A DNA stretch of 8,091 nt from an uncultured Bacilli bacterium (GCA_905236535.1 CAJOQN010000031.1:1-8091), one strand, 5' to 3'; shown: positions 1-6,602, counted from the first letter of the stretch. The notes: generated by a model not told the origin, from the letters alone. Translations and numbers: made by a program.

Positions 1-1
1 C

Positions 2-37
2 AAAAATAGGTGATTTCTTGCGATTTCACCTATTTTT
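2..37. terminator. Bidirectional hairpin terminator
   Basis: A perfect 12-base-pair stem pairs AAAAATAGGTGA (2-13) with TCACCTATTTTT (26-37) around a 12-base loop. The A run on one side and T run on the other make it look like an intrinsic terminator on either strand. On the plus strand it would end a gene lying left of the window. On the minus strand it would back up the terminator at 48-87 that follows the metal-ATPase gene. Seen directly as an inverted repeat; function is inferred. Confidence 0.75.
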
Positions 38-47
38 CGTAAATTAA

Positions 48-87
48 AAGGGGCTAAGTCACCTTATAGGTTTCTTAACAGCCCCTT
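48..87 (-). terminator. Terminator of the arsR-ATPase operon
   Basis: AAGGGGCT (48-55) pairs perfectly with AGCCCCTT (80-87). The loop can fold further through AAG/CTT and an inner ACCT-TAT-AGGT stem at 61-71. Read on the minus strand, the stem is followed by TTTTAATTT, as expected of a rho-independent terminator. The TAA stop of the P-type ATPase (88-86) sits in the base of the stem, so termination follows translation end immediately. The plus-strand side is also T-rich (TTATTTTT), so it may work in both directions. Confidence 0.75.
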
Positions 88-2263
88 ATTTTTCGGTTGG
101 ATTTTTCACCTTTCTTTTTACTTTGCGATAAAAGATAAGTAAAGAATTAATAATTAATAAGACTGTTAATCCAGTATCTGCAAAGACCGCTACAAACATC
201 GCGATGTGATTATTTTGAATTAGCCCAAAGGCATTAACAAGCATCACGGCAAATTTGATAACTAAAGCAAAGACAATATTAAAGATTGCCGTGTTTTTAC
301 CATATCTGGCAATTTTCATAGAATCCCACACTTTCGCTGGATCGTCATTCATAATAACGATATCGGCATTTTCAACCGCGGAGTCACTACCAACTCCTCC
401 CATCGCCACTCCGACATCGGCAAGCTTTATAGAAGCCGCGTCATTAATACCGTCGCCAATATAAGCGGTTGCTCCTTTTGATGTTTTCATCTCGTGTTTT
501 AAATAATCAACCTTTTCTTCTGGGAGTAAAGAGGAATGCCAATGATCGATTCCAAGATGCATACAAGTCTCTTTTGCGTTCTCTTCTTTATCACCAGTAA
601 GTAGGACAATTTCTACACCTTCTTGATGGAGGAGATCGACCATCGGTTGAGCGGTTTCTTTAATCTCATCAGAAAGGACCACTAATCCAAGATATTGATT
701 GTTTTTAGCAACGTGAACAACCGTCCCTGAATGAACAGAATTATCGACCTCTAAATTGAATTTTTCTAAGAGCTTATGGCTTCCCACGATGATGTTATTT
801 CCGTTATAAGTCGTTAAGATACCCATCCCAGAAATTTCTTCATAATTCTTCTGTTTGTACGCGATTTCCTTGATATTTTTCACGCCATGCTTAATGGCAA
901 TGGCAATTGGATGTGTGGATAAAGATTCGGCTGCATATAAACATTCCATCAACTCTTCATTCTTAACTCCCTCCGCTAAAACAACCTTTTGAATGGAGAA
1001 TGTTCCATGGGTTATGGTTCCTGTTTTATCAGTGACCAACTTCTTAAGTTTAGCAAGGGTATCAATATAGGTACTTCCTTTGATAATAATACCGTTTTTG
1101 GAGGCGAGTCCAATTGCGGAGAAGTAGGCTAATGGAACAGAGATGACAATCGCACATGGACAAGCCGCGACTAAAAGCTCTAAACCTCTCATCACATAGG
1201 TGTTCCAATCTTTACTAATTAAACCACTCACTAAAGTAAAAATAAGAGCGATACTAAAGATGATTGGGGTATACCAACGAGAGAATCGAGTGATGAATTG
1301 ATCAGCTTTTGATTTTCTTTCTCCACTTTCAGAAATGAGTTTTAAAATCTTTGAAGCGGTTGATTCATCATAGGTTGTTAAGACTTGGATTTTTATCGTC
1401 CCTTCTTTAACAATACATCCAGAGAAGACTTGGGAATTAACTTCACATCTCACTGGAACGAATTCACCCGTGATTGATGAGGTATCCACTAAAGCGCTTC
1501 CTTCGATGATTTTTCCATCGACCGGAATGTTTTCGCCAACCTTAACGATGATTACATCATCGATTTTTAAGTTTTCTGGTAAGACGGATTCAATTTCTTC
1601 GCCATTAACTTTATTAGCGATATCACTTCTGAGGTCAATCGCTGAAATAATCGCTCTTTTCGATCTATTCGTCGCCACATGTTCAATAATTTCGCCGATT
1701 TGGAAAAGGGCTAACACGATTCCACCATCTAAATAGTCATAGGTCCAAATAGCCCCTAAGACAAAAGCCCCAATTGAGGCTAAGCTCATTAATAAATTCT
1801 CATCTAAAGGATTTTTAAGATGAATTATCTTTTTTATAACAGACCAATATAAATCATAACCAATGATTAAATATCCGACGATACTCAAAGAAAATTCCCA
1901 CCAATACTCAACTTGAGGGACATTCTCTTCTTTATTAAAGAAGAAAAATGAGAATAAGAGGATTCCTGCCCCAACAATTACTCTTATAAGAGTAATAATC
2001 ATCTCTTTAGTGAATATTTTATTATCATTTTTAACTTTTAAATTAGATTCGGTGATTTCAATCTCATCATCTTCCACTTCTTTGATGAGGGCTTTAATTT
2101 CTTCAATTGAAAATTCTTTTTCTTTATAAGAGATATAAAGCTTATTTCTCATAAAGTCGATACGACAGGAGATGATATTTTTATTAGTGTTTAAATGATT
2201 CTCGCTTTTAGCCGCACAACTCGCGCAGTCAAAACCTGTTATGTCATATACTTTCTTAATCAT
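86..2263 (-). CDS. P1B-type Zn/Cd/Pb-exporting ATPase
   Basis: A heavy-metal P-type ATPase of the CadA/ZntA (P1B-2) group, an inner-membrane pump that exports divalent soft metals at the cost of ATP. Counting from the chosen start (725 residues): a single N-terminal HMA domain with GFDCASC (metal-binding Cys 13 and 16), actuator TGE at 265-267, the CPC transmembrane metal site at 368-370, phosphorylated Asp412 in DKTGT, the HP dipeptide at 451-452, SGMG at about 478, TGD at 556-558 and GDGIND at 603-608. The last two membrane helices carry Lys670 and Asp696 (ADTG), the K and D signature of Zn/Cd/Pb pumps rather than Cu pumps. Eight membrane segments can be drawn. The residue after TGE is Phe where Ser is usual. 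I chose ATG 2263 over ATG 2272 because GGAGG (2277-2273) is 9 bases from the former and touches the latter. The gene overlaps the upstream ArsR gene by 8 bases, so it is co-transcribed and probably translationally coupled. Symbol cadA or zntA would be by analogy only. Confidence 0.95.
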   Translation of the reverse strand: MIKKVYDITGFDCASCAAKSENHLNTNKNIISCRIDFMRNKLYISYKEKEFSIEEIKALIKEVEDDEIEITESNLKVKNDNKIFTKEMIITLIRVIVGAGILLFSFFFFNKEENVPQVEYWWEFSLSIVGYLIIGYDLYWSVIKKIIHLKNPLDENLLMSLASIGAFVLGAIWTYDYLDGGIVLALFQIGEIIEHVATNRSKRAIISAIDLRSDIANKVNGEEIESVLPENLKIDDVIIVKVGENIPVDGKIIEGSALVDTSSITGEFVPVRCEVNSQVFSGCIVKEGTIKIQVLTTYDESTASKILKLISESGERKSKADQFITRFSRWYTPIIFSIALIFTLVSGLISKDWNTYVMRGLELLVAACPCAIVISVPLAYFSAIGLASKNGIIIKGSTYIDTLAKLKKLVTDKTGTITHGTFSIQKVVLAEGVKNEELMECLYAAESLSTHPIAIAIKHGVKNIKEIAYKQKNYEEISGMGILTTYNGNNIIVGSHKLLEKFNLEVDNSVHSGTVVHVAKNNQYLGLVVLSDEIKETAQPMVDLLHQEGVEIVLLTGDKEENAKETCMHLGIDHWHSSLLPEEKVDYLKHEMKTSKGATAYIGDGINDAASIKLADVGVAMGGVGSDSAVENADIVIMNDDPAKVWDSMKIARYGKNTAIFNIVFALVIKFAVMLVNAFGLIQNNHIAMFVAVFADTGLTVLLIINSLLIFYRKVKRKVKNPTEK

Positions 2264-2621
2264 TCTTTTCATCCTCCATCACATGCTCTAAAACAACATC
2301 GAGAAGTAGCTTCACATGGTGGTCCGCCAAATAATACAAAATTCTTTTTCCTTCTCTTCTTGAACTGATTAATCGCCCATCTTTCAAAATTTTTAATTGA
2401 TGAGAAACTAAGGATTGCTCTAATCCAACTTCAGTAACAATTTCCCCCACGCTCTTTTCAATACGATTTTGACATTTTAAACAATCTCTTTTGCAGTCCT
2501 TATCTTGACACACATTCATGTCAAGGAGAGAAAGCAAAATCTTAATCCTCGAGGAATCAGAGGTGAGGTTTAGGATAGTTTCCATTTTATCGATTGTCTT
2601 TAGGGTAATTTTTTTATTCAT
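2256..2621 (-). CDS. ArsR/SmtB-family metal-sensing repressor
   Basis: A winged-helix dimeric repressor of the ArsR/SmtB family that should bind operator DNA without metal and release it on binding Zn/Cd. It has 121 residues from ATG 2621, about the family norm. The recognition-helix region is EQSLVSHQLKILKDGRLI (68-85), followed by the wing RREGKRILYYL (89-99). The C-terminal helix carries D100-x-H102-x10-H113-x2-E116, the exact spacing of the alpha-5 zinc site of SmtB/CzrA-type sensors. Unusually, where CadC/ArsR proteins have a CVC-type alpha-3 motif, there is an insertion with Cys38, Cys43, Cys47 and Cys50; the alpha-3 equivalent reads KSVGEIV, without cysteine. The frame stays open to ATG 2669, but that codon lies upstream of the promoter; ATG 2621 is three bases after the predicted transcription start. 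No Shine-Dalgarno is visible. First gene of an operon with the metal ATPase and very likely autoregulated. Confidence 0.93.
   Translation of the reverse strand: MNKKITLKTIDKMETILNLTSDSSRIKILLSLLDMNVCQDKDCKRDCLKCQNRIEKSVGEIVTEVGLEQSLVSHQLKILKDGRLISSRREGKRILYYLADHHVKLLLDVVLEHVMEDEKND
2273..2277 (-). promoter_or_regulatory. Shine-Dalgarno of the metal ATPase
   Basis: GGAGG on the minus strand lies inside the last codons of the ArsR gene. It is 9 bases from ATG 2263 and immediately adjacent to ATG 2272, which argues for 2263 as the true start of the ATPase. Confidence 0.7.
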
Positions 2622-2630
2622 TGCGTTGTT

Positions 2631-2660
2631 ATTATATATGAATATTTGTTCATATGTCAA
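2631..2660 (-). promoter_or_regulatory. Promoter of arsR-ATPase operon
   Basis: On the minus strand, TTGACA (2660-2655) and TATAAT (2636-2631) are both perfect sigma-70/SigA consensus hexamers with an 18-base spacer. The expected transcription start, about 7 bases after the -10, falls near 2624, giving a leader of about 3 bases before ATG 2621. The spacer is occupied by the metal-sensor operator. Confidence 0.88.
2636..2655. promoter_or_regulatory. SmtB/CzrA-like operator
   Basis: On the minus strand this reads ATATGAACAAATATTCATAT, a nine-two-nine inverted repeat with one mismatch (ATATGAACA / TATTCATAT). It closely resembles the known operators of zinc-sensing ArsR/SmtB proteins (half-site ATATGAACA). 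It exactly fills the promoter spacer, touching both the -35 and -10, so a bound dimer would block RNA polymerase. The neighbouring ArsR-family gene is the obvious ligand-responsive binder. That binding is inferred; the repeat itself is seen. Confidence 0.85.
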
Positions 2661-2661
2661 A

Positions 2662-2673
2662 TTGTTCATATGT
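2662..2673. repeat. Second copy of operator half-site
   Basis: TTGTTCATATGT is a perfect 12-base direct copy of 2646-2657, offset by 16 bases. On the minus strand it places an extra ATATGAACAA half-site just upstream of the -35 TTGACA. It has no matching partner arm nearby. It could be an auxiliary half-site for the repressor or a relic of operator duplication. Confidence 0.6.
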
Positions 2674-2694
2674 TATTTTTAATATTTTCTAAAA

Positions 2695-2722
2695 TTGTCT
2701 TTATGCGTGCATATGTTAAAAT
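2695..2722 (+). promoter_or_regulatory. Extended -10 promoter of ABC exporter pair
   Basis: TTGTCT (2695-2700), a 16-base spacer and TAAAAT (2717-2722), preceded by the TG of an extended -10 (TGT at 2714-2716). The predicted transcription start about 7 bases after the -10 is position 2729, the G of the GTG start codon, which implies a leaderless transcript. An in-frame TAA at 2717-2719 excludes a longer protein. Confidence 0.6.
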
Positions 2723-2728
2723 ACACAC

Positions 2729-4543
2729 GTGATAAAAAAGACTGAACAATCATATAAAAAACATATAATTTCCTTAACTATTGGCCCTTTTATCAAATTA
2801 GTCGAGGCTATTTTTGATTTATTAATGCCCTTATTTATGAAGGCTATTATTGACCTTAATCAATATGAAAATCCTTCATCAATTCCTAACAAATTATCAT
2901 CTTCATTAGCCTCGTTTATTCGCTTATTTGGAATCTGGGTTCCTAATAATCAATCATTAAATGACGCTTTAATCGGGGGAATTATCATCTTATTGATGGG
3001 CGTTATTGGATTCATCTTGACGATGATTGCCCAATATATCGCTGCACGAACAGCGACTAATGTCGGATATGAAATTAGAGAGGCCTTATATTATAAAATC
3101 CTTCATTTATCAAAAAAAGATAAAGAAAAATTCACCAATTCTCGTTTATTAACAACCTTATCCAGCGATACTTATCAAGTTCAGCAGGGAGTCCTATTTT
3201 TCATCCGTCTCGTCGTGCGCGCTCCATTTATCATCCTGGGCTCATTAATCTTTTCCTTTATATTAGATTGGAAGATTGGATTAATCTTTTTAGCGGTTAT
3301 CCCGATCATCACAATAGTGATGCTTTTGGTGTTGAATAAATCAAGCAAGCAATATGGTTCCATCCAAGAAACCATTGATGATATTTCCACTAAAACAACG
3401 GACAGTATTAATGGGGTAAGAGTCATCAAAGCTTTTAACCAAGAGAATAATGAATTATCTAACTTTAATAAAGTTACGCAAACATATGAAAACAAAAGCG
3501 TGAAAGTTCATCGTCTTAATTCCATCGTTAATCCCTTACTTTTTGCTTTAACATCCATTTTAACCATTGTTCTTCTCTTTTTAGTAAGAGATGGTTTGTT
3601 AAATGGTTCAGAGGGTGAAAAGGTTATTATTTCTTCAACAATCATCGCCGAGATGGCTTATCTTGCACAAATATTCTTTGCTACCACTCAATTACCACCG
3701 GTGTTATTAGATATTGTTAAAGCTGGGGTCTCGCGTAAAAGAATTAATGAGATATTAATGTTTGACTCATCATTAAAAGATGGGAATCAAACGGACTTTG
3801 ATAATAATTCTAATGTTTTAGAATTTAGGGATGTTTCTTTCTCCTTTGATGAAAAGAATAATCATTATGCTTTAAAAAATTTGAATTTCATTTTAGAAAA
3901 AGGAAAAACCCTTGGAATTATTGGAGGAATTGGAAGCGGAAAGTCGACACTGATCAATCTCATTGAAAGATTTTATGATCCCACTAAAGGAGACATAATT
4001 TATAAAGGTCATAATCTTAAAGACTATGAACTTTCCTCTTTGCGAAAAGACATCGCCTTAGTGAATCAAAAAGCTTCTTTATTTAAAGGAACAATTAAAT
4101 CTAATTTCTTAATGGCAAAGATAAAGGCCACCGATGAAGAAATAAACACCGCTTTAAAATTTAGTGAGGCCTATGATTTTGTCTATCAATATGAGGACAA
4201 CATCAACCATGAAGTAAATGAAGGCGGTCTTAACTTCTCAGGAGGTCAAAGACAAAGATTAACAATCGCTAGAGCCCTATTAAAAGGAAGTGAGCTCCTC
4301 ATTTTAGATGATTCCACTTCAGCCTTAGATTTATTAACTGATAAGCATATTAGAGACAATATCAAAGCCATAAATGGTCTTACCAAGATCATTGTCTCGC
4401 AACGAATTGCGACGATCAAAGACGCTGATACCATTATTCTGCTTGATAAAGGCGAAATCGTCGCAATGGGAACTCATGATAATTTACTTAAGACCTCTGA
4501 TATTTATAAAGAAATATATGAATCTCAGAGTCAGAGAGGATGA
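2729..4543 (+). CDS. ABC exporter half-transporter, degenerate ATP-site subunit
   Basis: A 604-residue half-transporter with an exporter-type six-helix membrane domain fused to an ATPase domain, probably a multidrug or lipid-type exporter in the cytoplasmic membrane. Membrane segments lie at about 13-42, 80-105, 158-180, 182-203, 265-288 and 303-325. The ATPase domain has Walker A GGIGSGKST (399-407), Q-loop Gln447, signature FSGGQ (503-507), and Walker B ending ILDD (525-528) with Asp528 replacing the catalytic Glu. The H-loop (SQR) has Gln558 in place of His. This Asp-plus-Gln pattern is that of the degenerate subunit of heterodimeric exporters such as TM287 in TM287/288, so the partner is the next gene. 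The loop between the first two helices (about 42-80) looks longer than usual for the family. The start is GTG 2729: there is no Shine-Dalgarno, an in-frame stop lies at 2717, and no other start occurs before the first helix. Substrate cannot be told from sequence. Confidence 0.93.
   Translation: MIKKTEQSYKKHIISLTIGPFIKLVEAIFDLLMPLFMKAIIDLNQYENPSSIPNKLSSSLASFIRLFGIWVPNNQSLNDALIGGIIILLMGVIGFILTMIAQYIAARTATNVGYEIREALYYKILHLSKKDKEKFTNSRLLTTLSSDTYQVQQGVLFFIRLVVRAPFIILGSLIFSFILDWKIGLIFLAVIPIITIVMLLVLNKSSKQYGSIQETIDDISTKTTDSINGVRVIKAFNQENNELSNFNKVTQTYENKSVKVHRLNSIVNPLLFALTSILTIVLLFLVRDGLLNGSEGEKVIISSTIIAEMAYLAQIFFATTQLPPVLLDIVKAGVSRKRINEILMFDSSLKDGNQTDFDNNSNVLEFRDVSFSFDEKNNHYALKNLNFILEKGKTLGIIGGIGSGKSTLINLIERFYDPTKGDIIYKGHNLKDYELSSLRKDIALVNQKASLFKGTIKSNFLMAKIKATDEEINTALKFSEAYDFVYQYEDNINHEVNEGGLNFSGGQRQRLTIARALLKGSELLILDDSTSALDLLTDKHIRDNIKAINGLTKIIVSQRIATIKDADTIILLDKGEIVAMGTHDNLLKTSDIYKEIYESQSQRG
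4533..4540 (+). promoter_or_regulatory. Shine-Dalgarno of second ABC gene
   Basis: AGAGAGGA ends four bases before ATG 4545 and lies in the last codons of the first ABC gene. It fixes the start at 4545 although the reading frame is open back to 4374, which would overlap the first gene by 170 bases. Confidence 0.75.
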
Positions 4544-4544
4544 T

Positions 4545-6272
4545 ATGAAGACGAAAGAAAGAGTGTTTTATTATCTTAAAAGTCAAAGATTGCTCTTAAG
4601 TGTAAGCATTATCTTTGCTTTGATTTTTGTCATCTCTCAAATAGCGCAGCCATTTCTTTTAGGCCTGACTTTAGATTATGCAAAAACGGATAATGAACAG
4701 GCTTTCTATCTTTGTTTATTTATATCTTTAGGATTAGTGATCTTTGGAACAATCACCGATTATTTCTTTGAATACCTCGTTGGTAAGATTTCTCAACGAA
4801 TCATTAAGAAGATGAGAGATGATGTTTATAAGAAGTTAAATTCTATCCCCTTAAAAGAGTTTGATAATCGATATCGCGGCGATCTTTTACAACTAGAAAT
4901 TCGAGACATGGAAAGTGTGGCTACTGGCATTTTCGCGGTATTTAAGAGCTTTTTGCAAGGAATTTTCACGATTATTATCACGATTATTGTGATGTTTATG
5001 GTTAACTGGATTCTCGCTTTGGGAGTGATAATTCTGACCCCCTTAAGTGTTATCATGTCCTCTTTTATCGCGACATTTAATCATCAACACTTTAAAAAAC
5101 AAGCCGAACTCCAAGCTAAACTTAATTCTATCTCTTTAGAAACAAGTGAGAACATGGATATTGTGCAATCTTTAAATTATCAAAAAGAATCCTATCAAAA
5201 ATTTATGTCGATTAACGATGAGCTTAAAAAAGAGAATAAAGTATCACTCTTTTCGGCTTCTTGGATTAATCCTTCCACCCGTTTAGTGAATAACACCATC
5301 TATGTCATCATTGGGATTATCGGAATTATTATGCTTTCATACGATACTGATTTAATGCTCATCCTCGCGGTGATGACTATCGGTAAATTATCCTCGTTCC
5401 TTTCTTACACCACACAATATTCCAAACCATTCAATGAAATCAGCAATGTATTCTCCGAATATGAAAATGCAAAATTCTCTTTTAGAAGAATAAATGAATT
5501 GTTATCTATTAATGATGATATCGATCAAGGAAAAGAAACTCTTGACCACATTGAAACCATCTCCTTTAAAGATTTATCTTTCTCCTATAACCCAAATAAA
5601 GAATTGATAAAGAATTTCTCTTTAGAAATCAAAAAAGGGAACAAGATTGCAATTGTCGGTCCCACTGGCGCGGGTAAAACCACTCTTATTAATTTACTGA
5701 TGCGCTTTTATGAACCTCAAAACGGTGAGCTTTTAATCAATCAAAAACCAATAACCTCCTTCACAAAATCATCTTTAAGAAACAACATTGGAATGGTCCT
5801 TCAAGACACTTGGATTTTTGATGGATCAATCTTGGATAATATTAAATACACCAAAGCCAACGCCACTATAAAAGAAATTCAAGAAGCGATTAAGAATTCG
5901 CATATGGATAGTTTTATCGATTCTCTTCCTGATGGAATAAATACGGTGGTTAAAGCTAAAGAAGGTTTAAGTGAGGGTCAAAGACAAATGATTGCGATCG
6001 CCAGAGTGATGCTTCTTTCACCAAATATCATCATCCTTGATGAAGCAACCTCGAACATTGATACTAGAAACGAAAAGTTAATCAATGATGCATTCGATAA
6101 AATGATGAAAGATAAAACCTCCATTGTCATCGCCCATCGTTTAAGCACCATCCAAGAAGCAGATATCATCCTTGTCTTAAAAGATGGACAAATAATTGAA
6201 TCAGGAAATCATCATAACTTGATGAATAACAAAGGATTCTATTATGAGATGTATTCCTCTCAATTTAAATAA
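4545..6272 (+). CDS. ABC exporter half-transporter, catalytic subunit
   Basis: A 575-residue partner of the preceding half-transporter, beginning one base after its TGA stop, so the two are co-transcribed and should be made in equal amounts. Membrane segments are at about 18-42, 53-78, 135-155, 157-180, 247-265 and 268-290. The ATPase domain is catalytically complete: Walker A GPTGAGKTT (372-380), Q-loop Gln420, Walker B IILDE with Glu500, D-loop SNID (503-506) and H-loop His531 (AHR). The signature is LSEGQ (475-479) rather than LSGGQ; in TM287/288-like exporters the degenerate ATP site is formed by the partner's Walker motifs with this non-canonical signature. The C-terminal GFYYEMYSSQF resembles the ends of BmrD/TM288-type subunits. 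Inferred role: the ATP-hydrolysing half of a heterodimeric multidrug-type exporter. Confidence 0.94.
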   Translation: MKTKERVFYYLKSQRLLLSVSIIFALIFVISQIAQPFLLGLTLDYAKTDNEQAFYLCLFISLGLVIFGTITDYFFEYLVGKISQRIIKKMRDDVYKKLNSIPLKEFDNRYRGDLLQLEIRDMESVATGIFAVFKSFLQGIFTIIITIIVMFMVNWILALGVIILTPLSVIMSSFIATFNHQHFKKQAELQAKLNSISLETSENMDIVQSLNYQKESYQKFMSINDELKKENKVSLFSASWINPSTRLVNNTIYVIIGIIGIIMLSYDTDLMLILAVMTIGKLSSFLSYTTQYSKPFNEISNVFSEYENAKFSFRRINELLSINDDIDQGKETLDHIETISFKDLSFSYNPNKELIKNFSLEIKKGNKIAIVGPTGAGKTTLINLLMRFYEPQNGELLINQKPITSFTKSSLRNNIGMVLQDTWIFDGSILDNIKYTKANATIKEIQEAIKNSHMDSFIDSLPDGINTVVKAKEGLSEGQRQMIAIARVMLLSPNIIILDEATSNIDTRNEKLINDAFDKMMKDKTSIVIAHRLSTIQEADIILVLKDGQIIESGNHHNLMNNKGFYYEMYSSQFK

Positions 6273-6276
6273 AATG

Positions 6277-6304
6277 CCTATCTATCTAGATAGGTTTATT
6301 TTTT
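6277..6304. terminator. Bidirectional terminator between convergent genes
   Basis: CCTATCT (6277-6283), a four-base loop and AGATAGG (6288-6294), followed on the plus strand by TTTATTTTTT. It starts four bases after the TAA of the second ABC gene. On the minus strand it begins one base after the TAA (6298-6296) of the small convergent gene and is followed by CATTTTATTT. The plus-strand T run therefore doubles as the 3' end of the opposing gene. Confidence 0.8.
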
Positions 6305-6595
6305 ATCATCTTCCAGTATTTCAGCATCAACGACCGTTTCTTTAGGATGCTCCTCTTTTTCTTGTTTTGGTTTATCATCAAGGATTTCATCCGCGGATTC
6401 ATCAAGAGCTTCTCCAAGACTTTTTCCCATCGAGCCAAAACTCTTTCCAACTTTTTTCCACGATTCATTAAGAGGTTCTTCTTCTTTTTTATCAGAAAAA
6501 ACATGAACCATGGTTTTACCAATGGCTTTCCCTAAGTTTGCGAAGGCATTTCCAGTGTTTTTACCAGTTTCTTTCCACTTTTCTTTTACGGCCAT
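6296..6595 (-). CDS. Hypothetical 99-residue protein with internal repeat
   Basis: I do not recognise a named family. The protein is hydrophilic and very Lys/Glu/Asp-rich, without a signal peptide or membrane helix. It has two copies of a Gly/Lys-spaced motif: WKETGKNTGNAFANLGKAIG (7-26) and WKKVGKSFGSMGKSLGEALD (46-65). The pattern W-K-x-x-G-K-x-x-G with recurring G-K and hydrophobics suggests amphipathic helices that could lie on a membrane surface or pair with each other. The last third is acidic and probably disordered. The start ATG 6595 has a good Shine-Dalgarno (AAAGGA) seven bases away, and the gene is cleanly bounded by a terminator, so it is probably real. It converges on the ABC pair and diverges from the acyltransferase-like gene. 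A stress or envelope role is possible but unsupported. Confidence 0.75.
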   Translation of the reverse strand: MAVKEKWKETGKNTGNAFANLGKAIGKTMVHVFSDKKEEEPLNESWKKVGKSFGSMGKSLGEALDESADEILDDKPKQEKEEHPKETVVDAEILEDDKK

Positions 6596-6602
6596 AACTA
6601 TT

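Noticed and set aside
255..1736. Plus-strand open frames at 255-464 and 1470-1736
   Set aside because: Both lie wholly inside the highly conserved metal ATPase on the other strand and show no Shine-Dalgarno or family features.
2622..2669. N-terminal extension of the ArsR frame to ATG 2669
   Set aside because: Those codons cover the operator, -10 and -35 of the operon's own promoter, so they cannot be in its transcript. The extension (MNNLTYEQIFIYNNNA) matches no family feature.
2743..2755. TGAACAATCATAT inside the first ABC gene as another metal-sensor site
   Set aside because: The half-sites are one base apart instead of the operator's central spacing and lie within the N-terminal codons; chance resemblance in AT-rich DNA is more likely.
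4541..4543. Mycoplasma genetic code (TGA as tryptophan)
   Set aside because: TGG encodes Trp where checked (for example the adjacent Trp pair in the ATPase), and reading through this TGA would extend the first ABC protein over the start of the second without adding conserved sequence.
4374..4544. N-terminal extension of the second ABC frame back to 4374
   Set aside because: It would overlap the conserved ATPase end of the first ABC gene by 170 bases. A good Shine-Dalgarno precedes ATG 4545, and the residues from there fit the family N-terminus.
3181..6169. Minus-strand open frames at 3181-3495, 4246-4434, 4826-5056 and 5978-6169
   Set aside because: They are antisense to well-conserved parts of the two ABC genes and have low-complexity Ser/Ile/Thr-rich translations typical of shadow frames.
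6286..6535. Minus frame 6286-6522 and plus frame 6347-6535 as alternatives to the 99-residue gene
   Set aside because: The minus frame translates to a Lys/Met-rich sequence, runs through the terminator and has no ribosome site. The plus frame is Phe-rich antisense. The 6296-6595 frame has the Shine-Dalgarno and an internal repeat.
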